64,000 bases of DNA from Fomes fomentarius (taxonomy: Eukaryota > Basidiomycota > Agaricomycetes > Polyporales > Polyporaceae), in assembly GCA_022606135.1 (NCBI GenBank), contig JABYQN010000009.1:1699001-1763000 (forward strand), given 5' to 3'. The position numbers and the translations under genes are program-made. The notes beneath the pieces were generated by a model that ran no database searches, was not told where the DNA came from, and saw only the letters and a list, made by a program, of their open reading frames with translations. Of this stretch, positions 45,503 through 58,258 are shown piece by piece. Within the stretch, counting starts at the first letter, position 1. Each line of letters begins with the position of its first letter.

Positions 45503-47977
45503 ATGTTCGAGTGCACTACGTGCAAGAAGGTACTCAAGAAGGAATCAGCCCTTGTCCAGCACTGCAAGGACAAAGGACACCCATATGTGGCCCCGGTTGC
45601 CAAAGCCACGCCGGTGAGGGCGCCAGCTAGTACAGCATCCCTTCCGACAACCAGCGCGGCCGCGTCCTCGACAGCAGCCGTTGCCTCGTCTAGCACGGCA
45701 AAGATTCTCATCGAATGTGCGTTATGCTCGACGTCATTCGACAACAAGACTTCGTACGACCAGCACGTCGCGAGCAAGCATCCTCCGAAGCCGTTCAAGT
45801 GTGCGCCATGTGGGGTCGATTTCTCTTCGGCGGAAGCGCTGTCGATCCACTACAAGCACTTCGCCGTGCACCCGAAGTGCCCGCAGTGTGGCTCGGCGTT
45901 CATCGACCAGACGCAGCTCAAACTGCACCAAGCAATCCACCCGAAGTGCTCGCAGTGCGGCTCGATCTTTTTAAACCGCGCACATCTGGAGGAGGTGAGC
46001 ACTGAACGGTTTCTTCCTCTGTATCCATTCACACGTCCAGGACTGACACGTTGGGTGAATAGCACGCAACTGTCGCCCATCCAATCTTCAGATGCTCGCC
46101 ATGCGGACGCGAGTTCGCCAGCGTTGCAGACCGCAACAGACACTACTCGGTCTCTCCGAGTCATCCGAACTGCTTCGTGTGCCGTGAGGGCTTCGCGGAC
46201 GACTCTGAGCTGGAAAAGGTGCGCGAGCGCGTGTCCGTGCTGTTGCCACGCATTCTCATTATAATCCTACAACGTGTACTCCATGAACAGCATCTGGTCC
46301 GGGCTCACTTGGACGCGAAGTGCCGTCTGTGCAACAGGCAGTTTCGCTCGGTTGATGAGTTGCAGGGGCATTACCTGACTTCCGCCATGCACCCACACTG
46401 CGCATTGTGTGAAATCGGGTTCCCGGATGACGAGTCTTGCGATAGGGTATGCCCCACCATTAGGATCCGTATCAGACGATTTTCTCACTCTTTGTGGCAG
46501 CATATGACGACCAATCATCCACGACCTCCACCGAGGATCCCATCACCGGAGATTAGAGTCCCATCTCCGATCAGCTTGCCCCAGCCTGTATTCCCTCAAC
46601 CCGTGACGGTGAGCAGATATGTCTGAGTGGTATGCTAACAGTCCCTCACTTTCATCCAGGTTCAGCCGCCTTCGTCACTAGAAAAGCAGGCGCCGACTAA
46701 CACGACTCACTTCGCGCCAGCGATGCCTCGCCCACTCCTCAACGAAGCGATGAGTAGGGAATCGGCAGCGGCGACTATGAGAGATGATGGGTCAGAAGGA
46801 GACGATGATGATGTTAGTTCTTATCCTGTTGTTCGACTGTGTGGTACTGACGCTGGCGTTAGACATACCAAACTGTGGAGGCTTCCTCGCATGTACAGCG
46901 TGCGGTTTCCGAACCGACTGTACCCACAGTGTCTTCCATTGGTCAGACGTCCTCTCTCGATCGGTAAGGGAAGATGTTTTCTCCTGCTGATGTCTTGTTT
47001 GTTGTAGGATACGGCAGTGCCCGTGGTGAAGGGGATGCCGGATGGCGGTCGCCAACACTTTCTGAGCGTTCCGAGGATTTCCCTAGGTAGGATTTTAACA
47101 GTCGCGGCGAAGTCAATCACAACTGATTCCTGTGATCTAAGCTTGCGCGGAATGGCAAGACATCCGAGCCAATCTACAATCTCCCTACAGTCGGCACCTT
47201 CGTCCTTTTCAGGATCCCCGAGACGCAAGGGTTCCTCCACGGCGGACCTCCCTCCCTCCCCCCGTCCTGCGAGTCTCGCATCACGTACACCAGCAGTGGC
47301 GACTGCTCCTCAATCGGAGAGCCTCGTCAGCCAGAATGCTTCTCCCCGTATTCAGAGTCCCATCGTGAGCACCAGGTCGTTCTCGTCACTCTCTGAGCAT
47401 CTGGCACGCAATGCAGCACCGCCTGTTCGTCCGAGCCTGAGCAGGCAGCCCACGCCGAGGGTGCCGACCCCTTTACTATCTCCTGTCCGGTCACGCTCGC
47501 GTACAACTGCGACGCCTGCCATTCACAGTGCGCCTCGGACATATTCGTCGCGCAAGCCTTCCGTGACTGCGGGTAGGCTCCTTCACTTGAAGTGCATGTC
47601 GCCTTAAAGCTCACACCTTGCCCTACCTACAGTCGCGGCGCCGCATTCTTCCGACACAGAAGAGACCGTCCCAGGAGGGAACGATACGCCGAAGCCGAAG
47701 GCCCCATCAATCGTCAAGCCGCCGAAGACCAGGGCAGCTGTGTGGCATTGCCGAATCTGCAAAGAAGATCCATGTACCGTCCCCACGGCGGCCATGTGTG
47801 GGCACATCTTCTGCACCCCGTACGTACTCTCGACCATGTCTCAATGCACGCTGTTGCGTGCGCAGCTTACACGTGCCTATTCGTACTAGGTGCATTCTGC
47901 AGGAGCTGGTGAAGACTGGGGCGTGCCCAGTGTGCCGCAAGATGATTCTTCTCCGTTTGCACGTGGAGCCCGAGTGA
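45503..47977 (+). CDS. C2H2-RING protein A (nine C2H2-type fingers plus C-terminal RING)
   Basis: Ten exons: 45503-45994, 46063-46218, 46291-46446, 46501-46608, 46660-46812, 46863-46963, 47018-47086, 47142-47572, 47633-47819, 47890-47977, 646 residues. Fingers by eye: FECTTCKK, IECALCST, FKCAPCGV, PKCPQCGS, PKCSQCGS, FRCSPCGR, PNCFVCRE, AKCRLCNR, PHCALCEI, each with a following pair of His. Introns 1-3 are phase 0 and fall just before the first His of fingers 5, 7 and 9. The middle 300 residues are Ser/Pro/Arg-rich and probably disordered. The C-terminus is a C3HC4 RING: CRIC, CGHIFC, C, CPVC, with a phase-2 intron before its fifth Cys. RING proteins usually act as E3 ubiquitin ligases, here perhaps directed by the fingers; that is inference. 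No signal peptide. For exon 7 the acceptor at CGGCAG was used because the nearer TTGTAG leads to a stop. Confidence 0.75.
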
Positions 47978-48376
47978 GCACCTGGTCTGGGACCCTTGGG
48001 TTTCATACCTCGGGTGGACCATGTAGAGTGTTGTGCATATGCTTGTATCAGTTTCAGTGTTTTTGCATCTGTGTACTTCTACACGCCTCGTATCCTACCT
48101 ATCTATTTTCTCCCATTGAGGTTACTGCCGCCAAGCCCTGAACGGTTTGGGCTGCGTCAATGCCCTCGCGAGCGTCCCATATCTCTTGTGTGAGGTTCGA
48201 CGCATCTGGACACTACGTTGTATGTATCCTCAGACTGAAGGTCGCGCTCACACGTCCCACTTACGCGGAGGTTCCTGACACAGGTCGGCCGGTAGAAGCT
48301 GAGGGCATATAAGCGCGCCTTGAGGGAACCTCGTGTGCTGCGGCAGGTTTTGATTCTTAGCTCACAAACCACGAAG
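47978..48376. other. Spacer between C2H2-RING genes A and B
   Basis: About 400 bp with a TATAAG at 48308-48313, 64-69 bp upstream of the gene B start. Nothing else recognised. Confidence 0.45.
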
Positions 48377-50620
48377 ATGACCAAGAAGAAAAAGACAGTC
48401 TCCTGTTATGATTGTAAAGCACTGTTCAAGAATGAAGAGGCATGCAAGGTGCATGCTACTGCTAAGCGACATCAGTGGAGAGCACCCTCCGTACCTTCAG
48501 CCACCGCGACGACGCAGTCAACTGCTTCCGTTCCTCGTTCGACCGTATTCGCAAACTCTATCAAGCCAAGGACGCAGATGCCATCGACATCCCAAACATT
48601 CTGCACCGTCTGCAGGTTTGACTTTGACAACGAAGCAGCCTATCAGCATGTAAGCCCTTCAGCATGCACCCGTTCTTTGAATCTCCCGCTAACCTCTTGC
48701 TTCAGCATATGTCGCTGTGGAGAACATGCGACATATGCAATGTTCATCTCTCCACGACCCTCGAAGTCCACTACAGATCGTCGTCATTGCACCCGACATG
48801 CGCTCGCTGTGGTCTCGGTCTCAAAACTGCACTGGAGCACAACACGGTGAGCTTAACACGTCCAAGAGTTGAACGTTGAGTGATGACTCCGATCATATTT
48901 CCTGGCAGCATTGGCAGACATGCAGCATGGGCTTCACTCCGGCACCATTACCCCCACTAGCAGATCTTTCTGCATTGACGAAGGCGTTCGCTGCACGAAG
49001 GGTATGAGTATGAAATCATTTGACTATGAGAATGAGTTCCTTATCAGGTCAATAGACTTCTCTTGTGTCTGCGCCTGTTGCTAGCAGCAGCACCAGTTTG
49101 CACAGTCCTATTCTGGATGTCGAACGCCAGTGGTGTTCTGTCTGCCAGGCATTCGTCGTGAAAGACCGGCAACATTACATGGCCTCCTCTAAACACCCCA
49201 AGTGTATCGTCTGCTCTGAACCCTTCGAGAACTCGGAAAAGTTGCAGCAGGTACGTTTACTCAGGGGTACTGATACATAGTCATTGCTGACCATGTCTCC
49301 CAGCACTACGCTCGCGCTCGCGAAGGTTGTGATATCTGTAAAATCCACCTGGACTCTGCTCAGGGTGTCAGAGACCACTACCGGGAATCTCCTAGACATC
49401 CGTCGTGCAACATCTGTGGTTTGGGCTTCAAAAATGCCGATGCATATGACTTGGTGGGCTCCTAAAATGTGGGTTTTCCCATTCTCAGGCTGACAATCGT
49501 CACGCAGCATCTAGCACGATGTTCAATGACTGTTCTTGGAGCGCCTGGCACGTTGCAGCCTACCGTAGTCGCTCCCATCAAGACAAATGTCCGTTCCTCA
49601 ATGGAATTATCTGATCGCTGCATCTGATGTTTCTGCCTTGGAACTAGGCCTCTTCAGCGACCCCGAAGGCTCCCAACTCCCCGGCACCATCCAGCCAAAC
49701 CGTTGCAAACACCACAACAAATCGCACCACTCCGTTGTCAGATCCCTTAACATCACGAACCGACGAGTCTCGGATAGGACCAGATGTAGAAAAATGGGTC
49801 ACTAACGTGGTGGGTGTTATTTTCTCCCATCTTGTCCGGGATGGCTGACTTGTTCACGCTCTTGACAGGAGCAATCTCGAAATGCGCCGTCCGCGTCATC
49901 AAGTTTTCCTAGCGTCAAGGGCCGGTCTTCGCCGGACCGGGCACCTTCAGTGGTAGTCGATAGCACCAACAACGATGTCAAGCACACGAATGGTGGAAAC
50001 GGAAAAGCGCACTCATTGGTCTCGCGTCAGGGCGATGCAAGGGGCGCCGAAGCTCCTGTGAGGTCATCCAAGTGAGTGAAACAAGTCTGAGCTCTCGAAG
50101 GAACACTGATAGAGGGCCGTAGTTTCCCTACTGTCTATCTGGAGGAATGTGATAGGGCAGGAACAACTCAACATTCTACTTCACCGTCCGTGAACAAACA
50201 AGGGGTCCGTACGGGCACTAGAGACTATGGCGTCACAAGCAACCCAGTCTCTTCGCGCCTGTCAAGCGCACGTTGGGACAGTGCACCTGGTTCTGGTAAG
50301 GCATTTACTACTCTTATACAACGTTTAGCTTATGCACTCTTAGGCACAATCTTGTCTCAAGACGGTAAACCTCGAATTCTAAGTCCCCCCTCTTGGCAAT
50401 GTCGGCTGTGTCGACGCGACCCATGCGACGACATCGTCGCCACTTTCTGCGGACATATATTCTGCCATGAGTGCGTGACTACTTTTTTGTGTTGTACTTG
50501 TCACTTAGCTTGAATTATAGCTGCATTGTAGAGAAGCTTGCCACGAGCCTGACGGGCTGCCCGGTCTGCAACACAACGTTCCTAGTAAAGCTAGACGTTG
50601 CCGTAGCTATAGAGTCGTGA
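48377..50620 (+). CDS. C2H2-RING protein B
   Basis: Eleven exons: 48377-48649, 48706-48846, 48909-49001, 49056-49250, 49304-49453, 49508-49588, 49648-49809, 49869-50071, 50156-50295, 50344-50470, 50521-50620, 554 residues in a continuous frame. The N-terminus VSCYDCKALFKNEEACKVHATAKRH is a single-finger start like the other copies. Then follow finger modules of the type RTCDICNVHL, HYRSSSLHPTCARCGLG; QWCSVCQAFV, HYMASSKHPKCIVC; GCDICKIHL, HYRESPRHPSCNICGLGF. Exons 2, 3, 5 and 6 start with a His codon after phase-0 introns. The middle is Ser/Thr/Pro-rich. The RING is WQCRLCRRDPC, CGHIFCHEC, CPVC, split by a phase-2 intron before its fifth Cys, as in A. Closest in layout to C. The likely role is ubiquitin ligase (inference). 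Confidence 0.7.
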
Positions 50621-50857
50621 TGGCGCTGGTTTCGTTGTTCAACATTCTTTGAAAACATCCTCAACAACTCTGCTAGCAATTGTGTTATTATGCACGTAAA
50701 ACTCAATGCTCGCTGCAGGCTGCAGAGTTCAGTGACAGACGCGCACACGTGATCGTGTTGAGGATGGGTGCTGCGGTATGCGTGTGCTGCTTCCCTGGCA
50801 AGTTCAAAACCCGAGTCTGTTGCCCCACTTGCAAGCACTCATTCTACCGAGCTCAAC

Positions 50858-52842
50858 ATGGCTAACGAGTTTGAATGCTACGAATGTGGCCAAATATTCA
50901 AGACGAAGGACGAACGCAAGAAACATGGAATGACTGGCGGCCACCAGTGGCTATACATCCCACCGTCGAAGAAAGGCTCTGGGTCATCCTTTGCGCCTGT
51001 GACTCCCAGCTCCAGCGATGGTGTAGCAGGACACAGTCAGTTCCTCACATGTTCTGCATGCTCTGTAGCCTTCTACAGCTTTGAGAGCTTCAATTTGGTG
51101 GGTGTTGAGGAGGACGCAAGCCATACAGTAGTAGCGGCACTGACTTCAGTGTGGACAGCACAACTCAGCGGCGCATCGCGGAAATGCTCTACCACCACAA
51201 CTTAACATGACAACGAATGATAAGCTCATTCAAGGACATGCAACCATGCTCAACGACCGCTTCCCACTGTGTCCGATCTGCAGATGCCACTATCAGGACA
51301 AGGATGTCTTGTTGAAGGCGTGTAATCTCTAGTAACGCACTAAGATGTCTCACTAACCCATTTTCATGTTTCTAGCACATGCAGACGTACACAAACTGCG
51401 ATTTGTGCAATGTTCACCTTCTCCCGTCGTGGAACCTCGAAGCCCACTATGCGACCTCAGACCCACACCCAAAATGCGAAAAATGCGGCTTTGGCTTCAA
51501 GGACGATGAGGCGTACCATTCGGTGCGTAATTCAATCCTACGATATGCCGCAGCATTCATGCGCTAAGCATACTCACTCGCTCAGCATCTCTATGACTGC
51601 TTCCAAGATTTTCATCTTCAAGACACAAGGGTCCCCCAGCCGGCATTACCATCATCGAGCATGCAGGTACAGCTCAGGCTCGTCGAACCAGCATACCTAA
51701 AATCTAACGCTCTAGTAGGAAGGCCCATCTCCCGAAATTGTCGGAGCGAGCTCTTTGAGTTCAATACGGCAGCAGCAGGAACTCGATTCCTCGTCGTCGC
51801 TTCGCACTGCAATAGCTGAGTCTAAATTGGGAGAGCGCTCAGAACCAGAACTGGTACGTACTTTGTTACGAGCTAAACCAAGTGACACCCTGTTCACCTT
51901 TTGACAAAGATCGCTACGCCACCTGACCTCGATGGGCCTTCCTTACCCATTCCGGATGAAGTCGAGAATCGGCCGACTACATCCGGAACAGAATTCCTTG
52001 TTCACACGGAGGCTCCCTACGTAGGCAAAGAGGTTTGTGATAGTAATGGTCCACAACTAGATGGGTTAGCACTTCTTGCTGCTATGAAATGAGATGGTAC
52101 TGAACTAGGAACGCCTAGAATATCTAGTGATTATGAGCAAACTCCGCATTCACACGCTCATATCACTGAGAATAGCATCTACGATTCGGAGACCGCCATA
52201 TGGGTCCAGAAACAGCAGTCGGAGCAGGGGTTATCACAAGTTGACGAGCCCCCGGGTCTTCCTGGTCCAGACGATACGGCACATAAGCATAACGCCGTCC
52301 GACAAGCTGCGGAATATTCATCCAGGTCCTCAAACCTTCCGTCAACTCCTTCATCAATCTCGGTATCCGCTCCTTCTGGCGCAAGTACACGTCGTATCAG
52401 CTCGTCTTCGATGCCACCCATGTTCGGAGGCGAGTCCACTGTTAACGGCTATACCGACGAGAATGTAGACATGGGCCCTCAAAGAACAGGTAGAAACAGA
52501 GTTTTGCGTGTCCTTGCTCACACGAATGCTCACACGGAGTGGGTTTCAGTTATGACTGGAACGAATCGGGAAGATTCCCGTCAAGATACTCACGCTCGTC
52601 CGGAACAATCAGGAGCTCCAACCGCATCATGGCACTGCAGAATATGCCTGAACGATCCCTGCCACCAGCCCGTCGTGACTATGTGTGGGCACATGTTCTG
52701 TTCCAGGTATGTACTTGTCGTGGCATCCCAGTAAGGTCAACCGTCTCATAATGATTGCTGCAGTTGCATTATGAATGAGCTCGCATCGCGTCCGTGTTGT
52801 CCTGTGTGCTCAAATATATTCTTTATACGTCTGATGATGTAG
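50858..52842 (+). CDS. C2H2-RING protein C
   Basis: Nine exons: 50858-51097, 51159-51317, 51376-51522, 51586-51666, 51719-51853, 51910-52064, 52119-52489, 52550-52706, 52764-52842, 507 residues. N-terminal finger FECYECGQIFKTKDERKKH, then LTCSACSVAF completed by the His that opens exon 2, LCPICRCHY, NCDLCNVHL with HYATSDPHPKCEKCGFGF, and a long Ser/Pro-rich middle. The RING is WHCRICLNDPC, CGHMFCSSC, CPVC, again with a phase-2 intron before the fifth Cys. Exons 2, 3 and 4 begin with CAC, CAC and CAT. The donor of exon 2 must be GC (AAGGCGTGT) to keep the module pattern, and the exon 6/7 junction is a choice between two acceptors, so these joins are less sure. It starts only 238 bp after gene B. 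Confidence 0.65.
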
Positions 52843-53728
52843 ACTTCGAACAAGTTACAACAGTGGCAGGTACACGGTGCAGACACTTGTTATGATGTCA
52901 AGAATGGAATCGCTGACTGGTCCTCACGTATGATTGATGACTCAACACGGGTCTCACGGTCCAGCATTGGTGCCGCCGGGAGCACTGCCATGATTCCGAT
53001 TAGGTTTGACCGTTGACGTCCGGATCCGAGCGCGAATGAGATTGTGGGAACATCCTGTCAGGCCCGTAGTAGCAGCGTCCTTTAATCTCAATGTGTCCAG
53101 TGCTCACTCAACCCACATGTGCGACATTTCTGTTAGCCAGAATAGGGAGAGAAATCGTGCTCAGGCACCTCCAGCCTCAAATACCCACAAGACTCACCCA
53201 ATGTGGGAGGCGCCTAGGTGGGGTTAGGGATGTCCACAGAAGTCAAGCAACCTTCGAATGGCAATGAACGGAAGACTGGGCGCGGGAACGATGCAAAGGG
53301 GATCGCCGGACAGGGCGGACAATGGACAGCGCCTGTTGCGAGGGCTGCAAGGTGGCAATTGTGCGCTAGAGTCAGTATTAGTTTCCCGTTCACGTTTCCT
53401 CTAGCCTCGGCCGTAGTTCTCTCTCAGTGATTTTATGCAGGAAGTTTGTGTATTGGGCCTTCCACATACACATTGGAGTACTACAGGGGATTACAGAGAA
53501 GAAGAAACTCACGCCTCGGAGAGAGGCCGTTTGAGGGACACTTAGACACACCACATGCGGGAAAAGAAGAAGGATGGGAAGGTGTTGGGGTTTTGTGGCG
53601 GAGTCGGAATACAATAACAACCCTCCCTACTCTAAGGGCTACTCATATTGCCTCTCACTTCTTTAGTTCGTTCTTCCCATATACAGCGTCCCTACTAAGC
53701 TCTTCGCCCTCACCTCGGCTCTCCCAAC
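52843..53728. other. Spacer between C2H2-RING genes C and D
   Basis: About 890 bp without a recognisable gene, ending in a C/T-rich leader just before the ATG at 53729. Confidence 0.45.
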
Positions 53729-54656
53729 ATGCCCAACCGCGCCAAGCTGAAGTGGCCTCAATGTTGGGTATGCAGTTGCAAGTTTGACTCCTTTACGAAG
53801 GTCAAGGAGCACTTTGAAGTTCAACATCCGGGTGTCCCGCTTGTTTTGACAAGCAATCAACTGAAGCGAGCGAGGGCCGGGCAGAGAGCGAGCACAAGGG
53901 ATACACGGAGGTTGGAAGGATTGGAACCTGAGGTGAGTTACCCACGAGCGTCGGTCTCGCATACGTGGCCTCAGCCACCTATAAGTCAAAGGTGTCCGAG
54001 AAGGGGCAAGGCGATGGACAAACACCAAACCTAGCTGCGCCCGGCAACAAGTCGCATCCCGAGACATCGCTGAGTGCACACAAAATCCAGCCTGAGGGTT
54101 CCGCAGATGCTGCCGTATCTACGTACATTGACAACTCGGATGAAGCGTATGTCTCATACTATATATAGAACTCCTATACCACTAACATGCCCTGGTCTCA
54201 GACCTTCGTCGCGATCAACGACCAAGTCAGAGGTTCAAGAATTAAAGCGCGAAGAATATACCGAATATAATGAGCAGGCACCCGAGACAAATCATCCCAG
54301 GGCTGGGAGTGAGTTCAGTCACTCAACAGTGAACGCAAGCTCTCACTCGCACAAGCGGCCCGTCTCACTCGCCGCTGAGATGAGCCCGTCCAAGCGAGTC
54401 GCAACAGATGAATCCGCTCACTCATACCGTTGTCGCCTGTGTTCAAAGGAACAATGCAACGACCCGGTGGTATTGATTCCGTGCGGCCATATGTTCTGTC
54501 ATAGGTAAGTCCGGGCTGATACTCGTACCAGAGAAGAAGCCCTGAACTTCATTACATGTTTATAGTTGCATGATCGAGGCACTGACGGTCGGCAATGGAT
54601 GCCCTCAGCCTTCATGCCGACATCACCCGATGTACCAGAGGTTGACAATGACTTGA
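53729..54656 (+). CDS. C2H2-RING protein D (short, imperfect copy)
   Basis: Exon 1 is 53729-53932 (one C2H2 finger, QCWVCSCKFDSFTKVKEHFEVQH, then a basic stretch to GLEPE). Later exons are about 53965-54146, 54202-54504 and 54566-54656. The RING half is clear: YRCRLCSKEQC, LIPCGHMFCHSC, with the same phase-2 intron before the fifth Cys, but the last ligand pair reads CPQPSC instead of CPxC and the protein stops soon after. The middle multi-finger exons of A-C are absent. The frame of the second exon (TYKSKVSEKGQG) cannot be joined to exon 1 by the obvious GTGAGT donor without a one-base shift. Either the copy is decaying or the assembly has an indel here. Function as a ligase is doubtful. Confidence 0.5.
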
Positions 54657-55683
54657 GGTATCACTCGACGGTCTTGGTTTCACTCTCCCCTCACTTCCGT
54701 CGACATGATACAAGCCCTGTCTCGCAGTCATCATGTCATGAGACGTGTCCATTTCTTCAAGTTGAAACCAGTGCTAGTATGATGCACCAGCACCCATCCA
54801 GCAATCGAGCAGCGCTTCATGTCGGGTTGTTATGCTCCTCATAGTCCTGAAGTCCTCACATTGTTGTGAGGCGTCCGCTCTTTCTTCATATCAGATCCCA
54901 CTCAATCACCTTTCACGGCTTTGCTGGCCTATAATTCCATATCCTCCCTGTCTATTCATATCGGGGCGCGTCCCCTCCTTTGTCTCTCCACATACTCACG
55001 CTCTTTACTCAACGCCAATTCAATGGTATTTTTCTGTACATGCGCATGATACTCCTTAAGTGCTTTGTTGCCTTTTTGTAGGCGCTGATTCTCAACGTAA
55101 ACTGTGTGTGCAAGGTACTGGCCAACCTGAAAGCGCTGACGACGCAATTAGGACGGATGCTGAGAGAAACGGGAGAAGTACGTCAATGCTGCAGAGCCCC
55201 GTTGTGGCCTCCTTAACTCACAGTAGACTAGCTACGACCAGTCTAACTTCTTCTCCAGTTATCTAGCCTAGGTGTAAGAGACGCAAAACCGAGACCTCGA
55301 TTTTCCCTACTTCCACAGAAGCGCCAGGGGTCCTATAGTAAACAATGATCTAGCCTATGATCCGAGGTATCTATCTCCAGTACTTGTACAAAGCGAGACG
55401 AGAGGGCCTTCGGGCGGGACGAGCGTTGTATGCAAAGTGCGACGAGGCAAAGGAAGCGCGAGCGGTGAGTATGAAAGACCGAAAAGGCAATGCTAGCATA
55501 AGCGCGCCAACAAGAGGTTTTGCCTAATTGCGGCAAGTTCTGCCATGTGCGCTGGGCTATCGCAAGAACTCTCATGACCGCATTCTGGCCAGGCTTTGTC
55601 AAGTGCGTCAAGAAAATGCCATAAAGGCTGTGTGGTCGCAACTCTGAATCACCCTTCCGGTGTTGCCCTCCTCACTCAACTCG
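54657..55683. other. Spacer between C2H2-RING gene D and the sedolisin gene
   Basis: About 1 kb, no gene recognised. It interrupts the C2H2-RING series. Confidence 0.45.
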
Positions 55684-57781
55684 ATGCTTTCCTCCGCTCT
55701 CCTTGTAACATGCCTCGCTGTCTTCACGTATGGAAAGCTCGCTACACGTAGCATGGTGGTACATGAGACCCGTGAGCACGCTCCTGAGGCGTTCAGGCAG
55801 AAGGGCTCTGCACCGCCAGGCACCGTGCTCAACCTACGTATTGCACTAGTCCAGAACGACATTCAGGGCCTCCATAAGGTCCTCTTGGACGTGAGTACGC
55901 CGGGTAATGCTCTCTATGGCCAGCATCTGAGCAAGGAAGAGGTTCAATATCAATTTCTTCACTTGCAGCAACTTCAAGGGCGCTAACCAAGCTCTGGATG
56001 TTGAGATTGGAGCCTTTGTGGCGCCAAAGCCGGAGTCAGTAGAGGCCGTTCAGGCGTGGCTCGAGGAGAACCACATCCAGGCCCACCAAGTCTCGCCATT
56101 CGGCGACTGGCTGAGCTTATCGCTTCCTGTCAGTAGGGCCAATGAACTCTTGGGCGCGGAATTCAAGGAATTCGTTGATTCCTCCGGGAAGACAACTATC
56201 CGGACCCTCGCCTACTCGATCCCAGCCGACCTCAAGGGTCATCTCGATTTCGTACACCCCACCACTACGTACGCACTGATCTACTATGAGTGGCTATCTG
56301 CGAACAGGGAGGCTGACTGAGGCGGTTGTTTTGTAGCTTTGCACAGTTGTTCTCCAACAAGCCGGAGTTCCGTGTACCACCCAAAATCCAATCTGCGACT
56401 AATTTCACCACGGACGCTGTGCCCGCATCTTGTGCGTCTATCATCACCCCAGCATGCTTGCAGGCCCTATACGGTATCCCGACTGCTCCCGCCACCCAGA
56501 GTAGCAACAAGCTCGGCGTCAGCGGTTTCTTTCAGCAGTTCGCCCAGACGGCTGACCTCAGGGTGTGTACATACGCCTATATCAATGAGGCGCTCGTACT
56601 CATTGTGCCTCCACCTGTAGAGCTTCCTTGGCAGTTACCGTCCCGACATTCCGCAGACCGCGAGTTTTTCTCTTCAGACACTCGATGGCGGCTCCAACCT
56701 TGTGGCTGTAAGTCGGGTCCCACACTTTGATAGAGTCAAATTGACAATTGTCCTAGAACCTCGGAATTCAGTACACCGTTGGTGTTGCAACCGGCGTTCC
56801 GAACACCTTCATCTCCGTCGGCGACCAGAATCCGGACGGCCTGCACGGATTTATTGACATCATCAACTTTCTTATTGCCCAAGACGCCCCACCCCAGGTT
56901 CTAACTACGAGCTACGGTTTCAACGAGTTTGACCTCTCCCCGTCCCTCGCCAAGTGAGTGCCTCGGCTGCCTGGCCTTTTTAACCCTGACGTATTGTGTC
57001 TTATAGCCAACTGTGCAATGCATACGCACAGCTCGGTGCCCGTGGTGTCTCCATCCTCTTCGCGTCCGGCGACGGTGGTGTCTCGGGCCAGCAACCGAGC
57101 CCGGGCTGCACCACATTTATCCCAACGTTCCCCTCCAGCTGTCCCTTGTAAGCCGATACCTGGCATCTGCGCCAAAACCCAGTACTGACACAACGTGTAG
57201 CGTGACCTCCGTCGGGGCAACCACTGGAATCCCCGAGACTGCAGCACCATTCTCATCCGGCGGCTTCTCGACAATCTTCACTCGTCCATCGTACCAGAAC
57301 TCGGCCCTCTCCTTCGTTGCTTATGTAAATCTCCTTGTGGCCTCTGGCATCGATCGCGGCAAGTTCGTAACCAATGGCCGTGGGTTCCCCGATGTCTCCG
57401 CACAGGGCGGGAACGTCGGCATCGTCGACGGTGGCCAGTTCGGCTTGGTCTCCAGCACGTCGTCTTCGTCGTCGATCTTCGCTAGTGTGGTGTCCTTGTT
57501 GAACGACGAGCTCGCTGCAGCAGGTAAACCCCCGCTTGGATTCTTGAACCCGTTCCTGTACTCGACTGGTGCGTCGGCATTCAACGACATCTCGACTGGA
57601 AGCAACTCAGGTTGCAACACCACCGGCTTTCCCGCGAAGTTTGGTTGGGACGCAGTGAGTACCAGTACGCGTAAGGTGTGAAGTTGTAATCATGCAGACT
57701 AAACCGGGTTTCCTTACCATCTAGGCCACCGGCCTTGGGACCCCCAACTTCCCTAAGCTCAGGGCGGCAGTGGGTCTATGA
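55684..57781 (+). CDS. Secreted sedolisin-family (S53) protein with altered catalytic motifs
   Basis: Eight exons: 55684-55941, 56006-56268, 56337-56562, 56621-56707, 56757-56953, 57007-57147, 57201-57654, 57725-57781, 560 residues. Signal peptide MLSSALLVTCLAVFTYG, then the pro-domain (YGQHLSKEE, PKPESVEAVQAWLEE), then the S53 core: PPQVLTTSYGFNE, ILFASGDGGV (oxyanion Asp, D366) and the C-terminal calcium-site residues in FNDISTGSNSGCN and GWDAATGLGTPNF. Family members are acidic tripeptidyl or endopeptidases with a Glu-Asp-Ser triad. Here the Glu-x-x-x-Asp pair reads H308-G-F-I-D312, so the Glu is His. The Ser motif, usually SGTSxSxP, reads S475-S-T-S-S-S-S-S with Gly and Pro both replaced, though the nucleophile S478 remains. 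The frame is intact, so this is a pseudoenzyme candidate rather than a pseudogene. It sits between C2H2-RING genes D and E. Confidence 0.88.
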
Positions 57782-58258
57782 GAGATCGTGATATTACGCA
57801 GACATCGACATAACCTTTCATTCTTACACACGTAACGAACGCGTGATGCGCCGCATGTGCAAATGGGCAAAGGATTGTCCCTCAAGTGTACGGACGTATT
57901 GTTGTTCGATTTCTATCTGTTGTGCACCGAGTCTGTGATTTGCCTATGCTGCATTGGTGAAGCTGCGGTATATCACAGTCCGCTGCCTAGCAAAAGTCAA
58001 CTTCAAAAACCCTGCCCTTGATGTAACACTCTGAAAAAAGAAGCCTAGCATTGCACGTCCATACTCCGTGTAGTGCTTGTAAAAGAGAGCTTACCGGAAC
58101 CTTGCGCTACGGAGATGTGCATTGTTGACGTCGAACCGCCGCGTGGACGAATAAGCTTAAGGTTCGCTACAGTAGAGACTTGAGCGCCAGTGTGCCACTC
58201 TGAGTGTCTTCCTTCGTGTACTGTCATCCCCGCCACACACTTGCCTCGTTACGCAGTC
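57782..58258. other. Spacer between the sedolisin gene and C2H2-RING gene E
   Basis: About 480 bp; no feature recognised. Confidence 0.5.

Noticed and set aside
46964..47017. Acceptor at TTGTAG (47001-47006) for exon 7 of C2H2-RING gene A
   Set aside because: It leads to an in-frame stop after eight codons; the next CAG acceptor keeps the frame through the Ser-rich region and the RING.
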